A stretch of 64,000 bases of DNA, taken from Cytobacillus firmus DS1. GTDB lineage: Bacteria > Bacillota > Bacilli > Bacillales > Cytobacillaceae. Shown one piece after another: positions 1-8,841 of this stretch. Below the pieces are notes generated by a model. It did not search any database and was not told where the DNA came from. It saw only the letters and a program-made list of their open reading frames with translations. Both the position numbers and the translations under genes were made by a program. The stretch covers positions 1 to 64,000 of the forward strand of contig NZ_APVL01000015.1 of the NCBI RefSeq assembly GCF_000565285.1, given 5' to 3'. How positions within the stretch are numbered: the first letter of the stretch is position 1; every line of letters starts with the position of its first letter.

Positions 1-131
1 TCCATATAAGAGTTGATTAAGCTCGAGTTGTCTTTTCAAAAAAAGACTAATGTTTAAACGTTGACGTTTCTGTTTTGTTTAGTTTTCAAAGAGCTAATGT
101 GCTAACTTCTTTCGAAGTGACAACGATATTC
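1..131 (-). promoter_or_regulatory. rRNA operon leader, 5' edge of 16S rRNA at the window boundary
   Basis: Read on the minus strand, this stretch contains GCTCTTTGAAAACTAAAC (about 78-95), the boxA-like segment typical of Bacillus rRNA leaders. It ends at the window edge with CTTATATGGA, which fits the bases just before GAGTTTGATCCTGGCTCAG of 16S rRNA. The mature 16S gene would therefore begin at or just outside position 1 and run leftwards. The 16S body itself is not visible, so the assignment rests on the leader and the tandem promoters behind it. Confidence 0.75.
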
Positions 132-160
132 ATCTTACCATCTTCCCTTATGGAAGTCAA
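132..160 (-). promoter_or_regulatory. rrn promoter P2
   Basis: On the minus strand TTGACT (155-160) and TAAGAT (132-137) are separated by 17 bases. It is the promoter proximal to the rRNA leader. The same hexamer pair recurs in P1, which is characteristic of tandem Bacillus rrn promoters. Confidence 0.7.
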
Positions 161-251
161 CAGCATTTTTCACTTTTTTCTATTTGACATTCAAACAGAT
201 TAAAAGCTTTTTTCTTTGCCGCTGAGCGAATACCTCTTAGCGACAAAAACT

Positions 252-281
252 ATCTTACAATAATTCAAAACCTAAAGTCAA
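252..281 (-). promoter_or_regulatory. rrn promoter P1
   Basis: On the minus strand TTGACT (276-281) and TAAGAT (252-257) are separated by 18 bases, identical hexamers to P2 about 120 bp downstream. A tandem P1/P2 arrangement in front of the boxA-like leader supports the start of an rRNA operon transcribed leftwards. Confidence 0.65.
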
Positions 282-349
282 TACTTTATATAAAAAAATT
301 GCATACGCCATAATTTTTCTTTAAACCATGCGCATGCACCTTTTCTTTT

Positions 350-1288
350 TCAGAGAATATACTTCTTCGTCCATTCTTCAATTATGTCCAGCATTTCAGC
401 GCTCAGCGGCTTTAAAAGACTTTTTTTATAAATTGACTTCAGCTTTAGCATAGAGGTTTCTTCTTCCTGATCCCTAAGAAGATGGTTCATATTCGGGATA
501 TTATAGCTCTCAGCTGGGCCATTCACTTTTTCAGCAAAAAGATGTACATGCTCAGGATCCACTTGAACATCTTTCTTGCCGGTAATGGCAAGAACGGGAC
601 ATGTAATAGCAGACAAATCTTCTTCCATATTATATTGAAAATGCTCTCTAGCCCATTTTGCATTGATCTTTGTAAATCCTTTTTTCATCACTGCCTCTTC
701 TGACTCCATCATTTCATCGAAAAGTTTCTTTTGTTTGGAAGCAGCCGTTTTATGAACTTTTAAGGCACGGAGAATAAAGCCATTAACCCCCTTCATCTCT
801 TTAACTTCCTCTTCCAGCAGTTTCACTTGCAGCTCAGAAGCATTCCTGACATTTTCTGCGTGACCAGCAAGGAGGATAATACCCGCAGCTTCTGTCTTCT
901 TATTAATAGGAGGAATTAATGTACATCCTTCACTGTGACCCAGCAGAAAAATCCTTTCCGGGTCAATTTCCGGCAGATCCCGAGCCGCCTTCACAGCTGC
1001 TATCCCATCGTTAACTAAATCCCACATGCCTGTTTGATAAAAATCACCGCCGCTCACCCCGGCTCCCCGCTTGTCATATCTAAGAACCGCCACGCCAGCG
1101 GATGCAAAAAACTCAGCAAGCATCTTATAAGCATTCATCTGCATAACCTTCGCATTGCCATCCCGGTCAACTGGGCCCGAACCATGAATTATAATAACAA
1201 GAGGAAGCTTTCCTTCTGACTCCTTCGGAAAACTCACTGTTCCCTTTATTATTATATCTGTATTAAATTCCACCTCACGTTCTTTCAT
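350..1288 (-). CDS. Alpha/beta hydrolase (serine esterase/peptidase S33-like)
   Basis: A 312-residue soluble alpha/beta hydrolase. Visible motifs are the oxyanion-region HGSGPVDRDGN, the nucleophile elbow GHSEGC, a late acid region GKKDVQVDPEHV and a final histidine in NMNHLL, giving a complete Ser-Asp-His triad. The reading frame is open to 1330, but the ATG at 1288 is preferred because a GGGGGG ribosome site lies about 8 bases upstream of it. The gene stands alone on the minus strand, followed by the rrn promoters. The substrate cannot be told from sequence; family members hydrolyse small esters or peptides. There is no signal peptide. Confidence 0.85.
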   Translation of the reverse strand: MKEREVEFNTDIIIKGTVSFPKESEGKLPLVIIIHGSGPVDRDGNAKVMQMNAYKMLAEFFASAGVAVLRYDKRGAGVSGGDFYQTGMWDLVNDGIAAVKAARDLPEIDPERIFLLGHSEGCTLIPPINKKTEAAGIILLAGHAENVRNASELQVKLLEEEVKEMKGVNGFILRALKVHKTAASKQKKLFDEMMESEEAVMKKGFTKINAKWAREHFQYNMEEDLSAITCPVLAITGKKDVQVDPEHVHLFAEKVNGPAESYNIPNMNHLLRDQEEETSMLKLKSIYKKSLLKPLSAEMLDIIEEWTKKYIL

Positions 1289-1413
1289 TATGAGTACCCC
1301 CCTATTAATGTCTTTACTCATTAGACGCATACTAATAAATATCGTTCATTTTTTTTATTTTTTTGAGGCAATACTAAGAGCAATTCTTATTTGTATTAGA
1401 AAGGGCTGATTTT

Positions 1414-1740
1414 GTGCCAAGGAAAGCAGCATCAGCAAACAGCGGGGAAGAGACCAAGAAGGATAATGATCCACTATTAAATATACCTATCAAAAGAAGT
1501 GAGGATGAAATCGGCAAGCTAAATAGGATGTTAGCTTCTGTTTTAAATTATCTATCCGATGATGAGGTAGAAGAAATTGATATCGAGTATCTGCTTGCAA
1601 ATACAGAAGGATTGCGGGAATGGTGGGACCAATACAGGGAAAATAATAAGAAACAAATCGAGGAAGAAATTAAGAAGTCACTTGGCTCTTTATCGCTTGA
1701 GGAGCTCGAGAGTATCCGAGAACAAATAAAGAGTAAATAG
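1414..1740 (+). CDS. Hypothetical protein, acidic, helical (108 aa)
   Basis: I do not recognise this family. The GTG start at 1414 has AAAGGG about nine bases upstream. The N-terminus is Ala/Lys-rich and probably disordered. The rest is charged and predicted helical, with EVEEIDIEYLL, a WW pair (LREWWDQYRENN) and a C-terminal amphipathic helix of Glu/Lys/Leu repeats (LSLEELESIREQIKSK). No membrane segment or cysteine is present. A strong bidirectional terminator lies immediately downstream, so it appears to be a monocistronic small gene between the hydrolase and the HxlR regulator. Confidence 0.65.
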   Translation: MPRKAASANSGEETKKDNDPLLNIPIKRSEDEIGKLNRMLASVLNYLSDDEVEEIDIEYLLANTEGLREWWDQYRENNKKQIEEEIKKSLGSLSLEELESIREQIKSK

Positions 1741-1754
1741 CTTAGCCATTAAAA

Positions 1755-1796
1755 AGGACTCGTTTGCTTAAAGCATACGAGTCCTAACTTTTTTAT
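1755..1796. terminator. Bidirectional terminator
   Basis: A 14-bp stem (AGGACTCGTTTGCT paired with AGCATACGAGTCCT, one mismatch) with a short loop, flanked by A-rich and T-rich tracts. It ends the hypothetical gene on the plus strand and the HxlR gene on the minus strand. Confidence 0.8.
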
Positions 1797-2128
1797 TGTT
1801 CCACAAGCTCTCCGCCTGTTAACTCAATATGTCCTTCTCCCCAGTTACACATTGCATCAAGAATCGGGCGAAGTGACCATCCGTAATCTGTTAAAGAATA
1901 TACAACCTTAGGGGGCACTTGATCAAAAACAGTGCGGTTTACAACCCCATCCGCTTCAAGTTCGCGAAGCTGCTGAGTCAGCATTTTTTGCGTAATCCCA
2001 GGCATAAGGCGTTTAAGCTCGCTGGTACGCTTTTCACCTTTAATTAAATGACACATGATTACAACTTTCCACTTCCCGCCAATCACATCTAATGTAGCTT
2101 CTACCGGAATATTGTAAGCCAACTTCAT
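1793..2128 (-). CDS. ytcD: HxlR-family transcriptional regulator (YtcD-like)
   Basis: A 111-residue winged-helix repressor of the HxlR/MarR-like family. Family signatures are [18 protein letters not shown], the recognition region [22 protein letters not shown], and the wing [20 protein letters not shown]. It lacks the N-terminal cysteine of the thiol sensors YodB/CatR, although Cys occurs in IMCHL and MCNWG. It is divergent from the MFS/aldo-keto reductase pair, the same arrangement as ytcD-ytbD-ytbE in Bacillus subtilis, and probably represses that pair through the repeated operator between them. The symbol is by homology and synteny. Confidence 0.85.
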   Translation of the reverse strand: MKLAYNIPVEATLDVIGGKWKVVIMCHLIKGEKRTSELKRLMPGITQKMLTQQLRELEADGVVNRTVFDQVPPKVVYSLTDYGWSLRPILDAMCNWGEGHIELTGGELVEQ

Positions 2129-2155
2129 TCCCCCTCTTTTTGATAGGAACTAAAA

Positions 2156-2189
2156 AGTACCTACATTACTTTGAAGTGCGTACTATTCA
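2156..2189. promoter_or_regulatory. Putative HxlR operator, copy 1
   Basis: A 34-bp segment that recurs at 2265-2298 with 29 identical positions. Each copy has AGTAC/AGTGC and GTACT arms at its ends and a central ACTTTGAAGT-type palindrome. This copy lies just upstream of the regulator gene start, consistent with autorepression. Confidence 0.6.
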
Positions 2190-2264
2190 TTTCGAATCAT
2201 GCCATCCATAATAGCATAAGGAAGCATAAAACAAAATGGTGAAATTGACTATAGGTTACTTTTT

Positions 2265-2298
2265 AGTGCCTGCATTACTTTAAAGTACGTACTGTTCA
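2265..2298. promoter_or_regulatory. Putative HxlR operator, copy 2
   Basis: Second copy of the 34-bp direct repeat, with central ACTTTAAAGT and the flank GTACGTACTG. It lies in front of the MFS/aldo-keto reductase genes. Two copies in a divergent intergenic region point to the HxlR protein controlling both directions. Confidence 0.6.
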
Positions 2299-2403
2299 CT
2301 ATGTTTGACATGCTCCATAATATCTATCATAAGATTGATTGGCCAAGGCGCCTGGCTATGCTTTCTTAACTGCTATTACATTAATAAGGAGGATTCATTG
2401 CTA

Positions 2404-3599
2404 ATGAATTCAATTGCATTAAATAGACAAAAAGAAACAGGCGGCACTCCAGCCCTTTTTGCACTGGCAATCAGCGCATTCGGCATAGGGACCACAGAGT
2501 TTGTCCCTGTAGGGCTTTTATCTACTATATCAGGTGATTTGGGAATTTCCATTACATTGGCCGGTTTATTGATTTCCGGTTATGCCATGGGAGTTGCCAT
2601 TGGTGCGCCTATACTAACTGCTTTGACCAGTAAAATGAACAGAAAGTCTTTGCTTATGTCATTAATGGTTTTATTTATCATTGGAAATTCTGTCGCAGCC
2701 ATGTCTTCGTCTTTTGCTCTTTTGCTGACTGCGCGTTTTATAACAGCTTTTTCACACGGCATCTTTTTCTCAATTGGTTCGACCATAGCTGCTGATTTAG
2801 TACCTGAAAATAACGAGCCAGTGCGATCGCTTTTATGTTCACCGGTTTGACTGTCGCAACCGTGACAGGTGTACCGCTCGGAACGTTTATTGGACAGATA
2901 TTTGGCTGGAGAGCCACCTTCTGGGGAGTGGCCTTTCTGGGGATAATTGGAATTATCGCCAGTGCCATACTGATTCCGGCAAATCTTAAACAAGCACCAG
3001 CTTCCAAGTTTAGTGAACAGCTGAAAATTTTAAACAGCGGAAAATTACTTTTAGCATTTAGCATTACTGCACTCGGGTACGGAGGAACATTTGTAGCTTT
3101 TACCTATCTGACACCCCTTCTCGAAGATGTAACAGGATTTAGCGCAAAATGGGTCAGCTTTATTCTGCTTGCTTACGGCGTGGCCGTGGCGATTGGCAAT
3201 GTTCTTGGGGGTAAAGCTTCTGATAAAGATCCATTAAAAGCGTTATTTTGGATGTTTACTCTGCAAGCCATTATTTTAGGCCTTCTCACTTTTGCAGCAC
3301 CTTTTAAAATTCTTGGGCTTATTGCTATTTTTCTAATGGGCTTATTTGCTTTCATGAATGTGCCAGGCCTTCAAATTCTGGTGGTAAACCTGGCTGAGAA
3401 ATATGTTCCTTCAGCTGTCAATGTGGCTTCCGCATTAAATATCGCAGCTTTTAATATCGGGATTGCTATCGGCTCATTTGCTGGCGGACTGATCGTCGAC
3501 TCTATCGGCTTAATTCACACACCGTGGATTGGCGGAGTAATGGTGCTTGGGGCCGTGTTGCTTACTGGATGGCTAAAAAAACTTGAGAAACAAACTTAA
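2404..3599 (+). pseudogene. ytbD: MFS exporter (YtbD-like, DHA1 family), interrupted by a frameshift
   Basis: A 12-helix major facilitator gene in two frames. The first part (2404-2850) starts at an ATG behind AAGGAGG and carries FGIGTTEFVPVGLL and the helix 2-3 loop MNRKSLL. Translation leaves frame near 2812. The second frame resumes exactly with RASAIAFMFTGLTVATVTGVPLG, the continuation expected in this family, and runs to 3599. The break is one missing A in AAAATAACGAG: restoring it gives the expected PENKRASAIAF. No other lesion is seen, so this is either a recent inactivation or a sequencing error. Downstream is the aldo-keto reductase, probably in the same operon. Confidence 0.8.
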
Positions 3600-3619
3600 C
3601 TAATTAAGGAGTGTCTTAT

Positions 3620-4453
3620 ATGAATAATCTATCTTTATCAAGTACTGCAGCACTTGCAAATGGAGTTAAAATGCCCAGGATTGGCCTTGGTGTATTTAAG
3701 GTGGAAAAGGAAGAAGAACTAATAACCGCTGTTAAAGCAGCTATTGAGATTGGATATAGAAGCATCGACACAGCTTCCATCTACGGCAACGAGGAATGGG
3801 TGGGAGAAGCCATCCGCCTTTCTGGCTTTAATAGAGAAGAGCTTTTTATCACTTCAAAAGTGTGGAATTCCGACCAGGGCTATGAAGCAACTCTTAAGGC
3901 GTTTAACACCACAATGGAAAAAATGGGACTTGAATATCTTGACCTTTATTTGATCCATTGGCCTGTTGAGGGGAAATACACAGAAACTTGGAGAGCACTG
4001 GAAGATTTATATAAAGAAGGTAAAATCAAAGCGATTGGCGTCAGCAACTTTCAGATCAGCCATTTAGAAAATCTATTGAAAACAGCTGAAATCAAACCAA
4101 TGATTAATCAAATTGAATTGCACCCGAAATTGGCTCAAACTGAACTTCGTGACTTTGCTGCCAAACATGATATGCACATTGAAGCGTGGGCTCCACTTAT
4201 GCAAGGCGGATTATTTGAAAATGGGATTCTGAAGGAACTTTCTGAAAAATATGGAAAAACCATTGCGCAAATTGTCCTGAGGTGGCACCTGCAAAACGGC
4301 ATTATTGCCATTCCTAAGTCAACAAAACCTCATCGCATCAAAGAAAATGCAGATTTATTTGATTTTGAACTATCTCACCAAGACATGGAATTGATTAATT
4401 CCTTAGATGAACATTTACGCGTTGGACCAGATCCTGACAACTTTGATTTCTAA
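3620..4453 (+). CDS. ytbE: Aldo/keto reductase (YtbE-like)
   Basis: A 277-residue NADPH-dependent aldo-keto reductase, a TIM barrel. The catalytic tetrad is visible: Asp and Tyr in RSIDTASIYGNEEWVG, Lys in FITSKVWN and His in YLIHWP. NADPH-binding signatures IGVSNF and IPKSTKPHRIKEN follow. A GTG at 3611 is in frame, but TAAGGAG lies 8 bases before the ATG at 3620, so the latter is used. It sits 20 bp after the MFS gene, matching B. subtilis ytbD-ytbE. It probably detoxifies small carbonyls under HxlR control. Confidence 0.9.
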   Translation: MNNLSLSSTAALANGVKMPRIGLGVFKVEKEEELITAVKAAIEIGYRSIDTASIYGNEEWVGEAIRLSGFNREELFITSKVWNSDQGYEATLKAFNTTMEKMGLEYLDLYLIHWPVEGKYTETWRALEDLYKEGKIKAIGVSNFQISHLENLLKTAEIKPMINQIELHPKLAQTELRDFAAKHDMHIEAWAPLMQGGLFENGILKELSEKYGKTIAQIVLRWHLQNGIIAIPKSTKPHRIKENADLFDFELSHQDMELINSLDEHLRVGPDPDNFDF

Positions 4454-4463
4454 ATATATCGAG

Positions 4464-4490
4464 ACGAGGAGCAGCAGGCTCCTCGTTTCT
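4464..4490 (+). terminator. Rho-independent terminator after the aldo-keto reductase
   Basis: A 9-bp perfect stem, ACGAGGAGC/GCTCCTCGT, with a 5-base loop followed by TTCTTCTT. Confidence 0.7.
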
Positions 4491-4588
4491 TCTTATTAAC
4501 ACGATCAGATAACTAAATAAAACAGCCCCTAATGAACAAGATAAGAAGAAACAAGTTAATCCATTGAGACAAAGGGGGTTCATGCACA

Positions 4589-5053
4589 ATGATTTTTCTT
4601 ATTTACCTCGTGATCAATATATCCGTATTGTTGGTTTTTATTAAACTAAAGAAACATCTGCATATATTGGAAACCCTCATCTATTGGATGTTAAGCTCCT
4701 ATCTTTTTCAAAATTTTTCAGCCCTATGCTATATGAACTTCAAAACTCTCATCATTCCGGAACAACTGAGTTATGAATTCGCCCATTTCCTTAATCGAAT
4801 TTTGCTTTTCCCTGCATTCATGGTCCTCTTTTTGAACTATTTTCTTATCCAGAAAACATACAAGAGAAAGCTCCTTTTAATAATCTTTTTTATCTTGATC
4901 TTAGGCGGGCTGGAATGGCTTGGGCATACAACTGGAGTGCTGATTCATATCAATTGGAAAATTTGGTGGTCATTTACTTTTTGGCTGCTGTCACTACTGA
5001 TTTTAATCGGCTTTATGAATTTTTTCCGGAAGATACTATATAGAGGAGTCTAG
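4589..5053 (+). CDS. Small membrane protein, first of a pair
   Basis: A 154-residue, very hydrophobic protein with about four transmembrane helices and short basic loops (KLKKH, YKRKLL, FRKILY). The start at 4589 has AAAGGGGG about 9 bases upstream. Only 5 bp separate it from the next gene, whose ribosome site overlaps its end, so the two are translationally linked. It resembles CBO0543-type membrane proteins of Bacillus in size and aromatic content, but no defining motif is visible and no function is known. Confidence 0.7.
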   Translation: MIFLIYLVINISVLLVFIKLKKHLHILETLIYWMLSSYLFQNFSALCYMNFKTLIIPEQLSYEFAHFLNRILLFPAFMVLFLNYFLIQKTYKRKLLLIIFFILILGGLEWLGHTTGVLIHINWKIWWSFTFWLLSLLILIGFMNFFRKILYRGV

Positions 5054-5058
5054 GCTGT

Positions 5059-5571
5059 ATGAATGTAACATTTGATTGGAATGAATGGTTCTTTATTTTG
5101 ACTTCTGCGATTGTAATACTCTTATTTCTGCCGATCCGAAAGTACTTTCCTCCAGTTTTAGTTATAATCATATGGGTTTATAACCTTGCATTGGTTGCGA
5201 CCATTGATTACTTTCTGCTGGCCACGCCTTTTCGGATGTATATATTTGGTGACAACCCTACTTATGAACTATCGGGAGCCCTTTTTCATTTTTTCATGTA
5301 TCCCTGTTCCGCTCTGATTTTTTTATTTGGCTATGACCGCTGGGAACTCTATGGCAAGAAGTCTATTTGGTACATACTGGGCTGGAGTGCATTTTCCATA
5401 TTCTTTGAATGGCTTACTGTTAAAAATCATGCACTCATCTATACAGGATGGAAACTGGTCTATTCAATCCCGGTTTATCCGGCAGCGGCTGTCTTGCTCA
5501 TTATTGTGTTTCGTTTTGCAAAAAAGAGACTTATGGATCCGGAGCTTGAAGGTTCATCCAAGATATATTGA
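5059..5571 (+). CDS. CBO0543-family membrane protein
   Basis: A 170-residue protein with about five transmembrane helices. Features such as FDWNEWF at the N-terminus, YDRWELYGKKSIWY and the C-terminal IVFRFAKKRL fit the CBO0543 family seen in multiple copies in bacilli. The family has no assigned function. The start at 5059 uses GAGGAG, which lies within the last codons of the preceding gene. A perfect 13-bp inverted repeat terminator follows and is shared with the convergent histidine kinase gene. Confidence 0.75.
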   Translation: MNVTFDWNEWFFILTSAIVILLFLPIRKYFPPVLVIIIWVYNLALVATIDYFLLATPFRMYIFGDNPTYELSGALFHFFMYPCSALIFLFGYDRWELYGKKSIWYILGWSAFSIFFEWLTVKNHALIYTGWKLVYSIPVYPAAAVLLIIVFRFAKKRLMDPELEGSSKIY

Positions 5572-5603
5572 AAAAAGCAAGGTCTCCCCCTGCTTTTTTC
5601 AAT
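5567..5603. terminator. Bidirectional terminator
   Basis: A perfect 13-bp inverted repeat, ATTGAAAAAAGCA/TGCTTTTTTCAAT, around an 11-base loop. A-tract and T-tract lie on opposite arms, so it works for both convergent genes. Confidence 0.8.
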
Positions 5604-7232
5604 TTATGTAATTGCTTTTAAAAGCGGCAATGTAATCTCTATTAAAGTACCTTCACCAATCTTGCTTTTATATACGATGCTTCCATGATGCTGCTTAATG
5701 ATCTTATGGCAAATCATAAGTCCCAGGCCAGTCCCTTTTTCTTTTAATGTATAAAAAGGTTCACCCAGTCTCGGCAGAAATTCGTCAGGTATTCCGCACC
5801 CCTGATCCTGAAAAGAGACAATACATCCCCCGTCATTATTACTCTTGAGGGAAATCTCAATATCCCCTCCGTTACCCATAGCCTCCATGGCGTTTTTTAA
5901 GATATTCAAAAAAACCTGCTTGATTTGGTTTTTTTCACATAATATCAAAAAATCACCATAAGCAATATTCAGCTTGAACTGGATACCGTTCATATTTGCC
6001 TGAGGGGATAATAACTCGACTGTCTTTACTATAATATCCTTTAAATCCGCAGTATCCATTTGTATTGCCTGCGGTTTTCCAAGCGTAAGCATTTCAGTGG
6101 TGATATTTTCAATGCGTTCCAGCTCACTGAGCAGCAATTCATTAATTTGGGTATTGTCGCTTCTATAAAGCTGCAGGAACCCTTTGATGGTTGTAAGCGG
6201 GTTTCTGATTTCATGGGCAACCCCCGCTGCGAGCTCCCCGACAATTGATAATTTCTCAGACTGCAAAAGAAATTCCTCCGCTTTCTTCCGTTCAGAAATA
6301 TCCCTGCTGATCATGACAACATGCTCGATTACACCATTTTCACCCTCAACCGGCATACACCGTGACTCAAATTCAATCCAATGGCCATCTCTGTGTTTTA
6401 GCCGGAACTCCATTGCCATTCTCTCATTATTTTCGAATATCCTTTGCATGCCTGCCTGAAAATTTTCTGCTTCATCAGGATGAATAACAATATCTACTTC
6501 CATCTTTTGCAGTTCCGGCACTTCATATCCTAAAACAAACTCATGAGACGGAGATAGATAACTCAAACTGCGATCTCTGTCCATGACAGCGATAAGGTCT
6601 GAAGTATTCTCAGCGATTAGCCGGTATTTAGACTCACTTTCTTCCAGCGTCTTTTCCATCTGCTTTTTTGCTGTGATGATTCGAATCAGCCTTTCAAAGG
6701 ATTCAATCAGCAAGCTTCCAACAATGACACCAAGTCCCACAAACAGAAGATATTGCAGATGAAAAATCAGGCTGTCCCTAAAAACGTTAAAAATGACCGG
6801 TACCGTAATAATATAAATGATACAATACACACCATATAATATGGCCGTTTTTCTAACTGCCTTATGGTGCTGGGTATATCTATGTATGACAGTAAAAGCA
6901 ATCAAAATAAGCAGTACTCCTATTACGGCAGGCAGCCAATTCTCACTGACTGCAAGCCTTGTGGCAAGAGCAATAATTGCGGTAATAACCCCTGCTCCCG
7001 GCCCCAAATAGGAAAATGCCAAAATCAGAATGGCATAGCGAATATCATAGGAATAACCCTGCTCGTTAAAAGATAAACCCACAAGAATGACAGAAATAAT
7101 TCCTGCATATATGCCGCCCAAAAGATGCAGGTCCTTAAGCGGTTTATGACTGATAAACGAGCGGAGAATTAAAGGTACACTGACCAGTAATGAAAAAATG
7201 GAGAGATTGACAATGTAGTCTAATAGTATCAA
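5604..7232 (-). CDS. Membrane PAS sensor histidine kinase (5TMR-LYT type, sporulation-kinase-like)
   Basis: About 542 residues. The order is an N-terminal block of about six membrane helices with the NEQGYSYDIRYAIL and GPGAGVITAIIA features of the 5TM-5TMR-LYT sensor, a PAS domain (about 205-320, with SESKYRLIAENTSDLIAVMD), HisKA with the phospho-acceptor box GVAHEIRNPLTTIKGFLQLY, and HATPase with NLLKNAMEAM, QGCGIP and GTGLGL. The layout is that of KinB-like and Spo0A-phosphorelay kinases. No response regulator gene is adjacent, consistent with an orphan phosphorelay kinase. An in-frame GTG exists at 7244, but a TTG at 7232 lies 5 bases after GGGAG and is preferred. Confidence 0.85.
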   Translation of the reverse strand: MILLDYIVNLSIFSLLVSVPLILRSFISHKPLKDLHLLGGIYAGIISVILVGLSFNEQGYSYDIRYAILILAFSYLGPGAGVITAIIALATRLAVSENWLPAVIGVLLILIAFTVIHRYTQHHKAVRKTAILYGVYCIIYIITVPVIFNVFRDSLIFHLQYLLFVGLGVIVGSLLIESFERLIRIITAKKQMEKTLEESESKYRLIAENTSDLIAVMDRDRSLSYLSPSHEFVLGYEVPELQKMEVDIVIHPDEAENFQAGMQRIFENNERMAMEFRLKHRDGHWIEFESRCMPVEGENGVIEHVVMISRDISERKKAEEFLLQSEKLSIVGELAAGVAHEIRNPLTTIKGFLQLYRSDNTQINELLLSELERIENITTEMLTLGKPQAIQMDTADLKDIIVKTVELLSPQANMNGIQFKLNIAYGDFLILCEKNQIKQVFLNILKNAMEAMGNGGDIEISLKSNNDGGCIVSFQDQGCGIPDEFLPRLGEPFYTLKEKGTGLGLMICHKIIKQHHGSIVYKSKIGEGTLIEITLPLLKAIT

Positions 7233-7336
7233 GGAGGCTCCCACCTATATTGAGAAATTCTTAATATTCTTTCTTTATCATAAACCAGCGGTGATGACCT
7301 TTCCACTACTATTTTAAGACCCGCAAAAGGAAATGT

Positions 7337-7371
7337 AAAAAAGCCAATCCATGGAAGGATAGGCCCTTTTT
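7337..7371 (-). terminator. Terminator after yjdM
   Basis: On the minus strand GCCTATCC and GGATTGGC pair (7 of 8) and are followed by TTTTTT. It directly follows the stop codon of the zinc-ribbon gene. Confidence 0.6.
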
Positions 7372-7373
7372 CG

Positions 7374-7715
7374 TTACACTATCTTCACAAACCCCGATTT
7401 CAGCTTCATGGCGCCAAAACCTTCAATCTTACAGTCAATATCATGATCACCGTCCACAAGACGAATATTTTTCACCCTGGTTCCAATCTTAATGACTGAA
7501 GAGGTGCCTTTCACTTTAAGATCTTTAATGACGGATACCGTATCTCCATCAATTAGTACATTTCCATTAGAATCCTTAAACACCTTTTCCTTCTCAAGAC
7601 TGTTGATTTCAGATTCAGCTGCCAACTCATGTGCACACAAAGGACATACAAAGAGCAGCCCGTCCTCGTACGTATACTCTGAACTGCATTTCGGACAATT
7701 TGGCAAGCTAGACAT
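7374..7715 (-). CDS. yjdM: Zinc-ribbon protein of the PhnA/YjdM family
   Basis: A 113-residue protein beginning [18 protein letters not shown]. Two CxxC pairs (CPKC and CPLC) form the N-terminal zinc ribbon, and the C-terminal PhnA domain contains [23 protein letters not shown] and a conserved [14 protein letters not shown] ending. The name PhnA is historical; no phosphonoacetate hydrolase activity is implied. An upstream ATG at 7730 is in frame, but the bases ATGGAGGAAAA there form the ribosome site for the ATG at 7715. The start overlaps the end of the preceding gene by 8 bp, so the two are translationally coupled in the padR operon. Confidence 0.85.
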   Translation of the reverse strand: MSSLPNCPKCSSEYTYEDGLLFVCPLCAHELAAESEINSLEKEKVFKDSNGNVLIDGDTVSVIKDLKVKGTSSVIKIGTRVKNIRLVDGDHDIDCKIEGFGAMKLKSGFVKIV

Positions 7716-8490
7716 TTCGTTTTCCTCCATTGTTCAGCATTTTTTTCCGTTTAACCATGAATACGAATATCATGATTGCCGCTATAATAACGAATGCGAT
7801 AACAGTATATAAAATATATGTTGGATCTTCATTCACATCCTGTGGAATAAACCGATTGGCAATAGGTCCCATAGATATAAACAGGGGAATTATAATCGTA
7901 AACCATGTTTTTGTATAAATAGCAGAAACAATAAATATAACCGCACAAACAGCCACAATTACATTATTCTGAAAGGGCGTTGCTGTAAAGACTGGTTCAA
8001 ACCCCTGTTTCTGATTCCAAAGTAAAACCATAACCAAAATACCTGTCACAGCAACACCAGTTCCTAAAAGAAGAACTGCACTCCACTTGGAATGAAGAAA
8101 TTTAGGAAGCACTCTGAAAATCAGAACACTATAAGCCCCGACTGCAATTACTCCTGCGATAATAGCGATCCAAAGTGTACCTTTGGATAAAGAAAAGTTC
8201 CCTTCAATTGCAGGACCTATGCTGACATAAGCACCCAGCATAAGAATCATCAGCGGCACCAGCCCCGCCATCTGACGATAATCGGTAGTCATTGATTCCC
8301 CAATGCTTTTCATATATTGCTTTGGGCTGTCCCCGATAATATGAGATACATCTTTCCCATCGGCTTCAGCTTCCATTAAATGCACTTCAAGCTCTTCTGT
8401 AATTTCATTTATTTCATTATCGTTTTTCCCTTTTGACATCAGGTAAAAACGAAGCTCTGTCAAAAACTGTTCAGACTCTTTTGAGACCAT
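7708..8490 (-). CDS. HAAS-domain membrane protein, PadR-linked
   Basis: 260 residues. The first 85 or so form the helical HAAS-type domain ([34 protein letters not shown], then the [15 protein letters not shown] loop). It is followed by about seven membrane helices and a basic tail [18 protein letters not shown] proteins are routinely encoded just after PadR regulators and are thought to act as membrane partners or sensors for them; the biochemical role is not established. The gene begins 3 bp after the padR stop codon, with its ribosome site inside padR, and overlaps yjdM by 8 bp. Confidence 0.8.
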   Translation of the reverse strand: MVSKESEQFLTELRFYLMSKGKNDNEINEITEELEVHLMEAEADGKDVSHIIGDSPKQYMKSIGESMTTDYRQMAGLVPLMILMLGAYVSIGPAIEGNFSLSKGTLWIAIIAGVIAVGAYSVLIFRVLPKFLHSKWSAVLLLGTGVAVTGILVMVLLWNQKQGFEPVFTATPFQNNVIVAVCAVIFIVSAIYTKTWFTIIIPLFISMGPIANRFIPQDVNEDPTYILYTVIAFVIIAAIMIFVFMVKRKKMLNNGGKRNV

Positions 8491-8493
8491 TCT

Positions 8494-8823
8494 TCATATC
8501 CCCCTTTTATTCAATACATTGTCAACAGATGAACTTACCTGTTCCCAGCGCCCGATAAACATCACCAGCTCCTGCTCGCCCTTTTCAGTTAATGTGTAAT
8601 ATTTTCGTTTAGGTCCGGCAGTTGACTTTCGCAATGTGGCACTGATCAGCCCTTCTTTTTGCATACGCAGAAGCAGCGGATAAATAGTGCCTTCGCTCAA
8701 TGAGCGAAATCCATATGACTCCAATTTCGCCGCCAATTCATATCCATATATCTCTCCTTCTTTAATTATGGCTAGCAAACAACCGTCAAGAATCCCTTTT
8801 AACATTTGCGTCGTATCTGACAT
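8494..8823 (-). CDS. PadR-family transcriptional regulator
   Basis: A 109-residue PadR regulator of the short subfamily: LKGILDGCLLAIIKEGEIYGYELAAKL, SEGTIYPLLLRMQKEGLI and the wing KRKYYTLTEKGEQEL. It lies first in a three-gene operon with a HAAS membrane protein and yjdM. Three copies of a TACCTTG(C/T)A(A/T)TACA motif in its promoter region suggest autoregulation. The signal it responds to is not visible in the sequence. Confidence 0.9.
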   Translation of the reverse strand: MSDTTQMLKGILDGCLLAIIKEGEIYGYELAAKLESYGFRSLSEGTIYPLLLRMQKEGLISATLRKSTAGPKRKYYTLTEKGEQELVMFIGRWEQVSSSVDNVLNKRGI

Positions 8824-8841
8824 TCACCTTACTCCTTCCAC

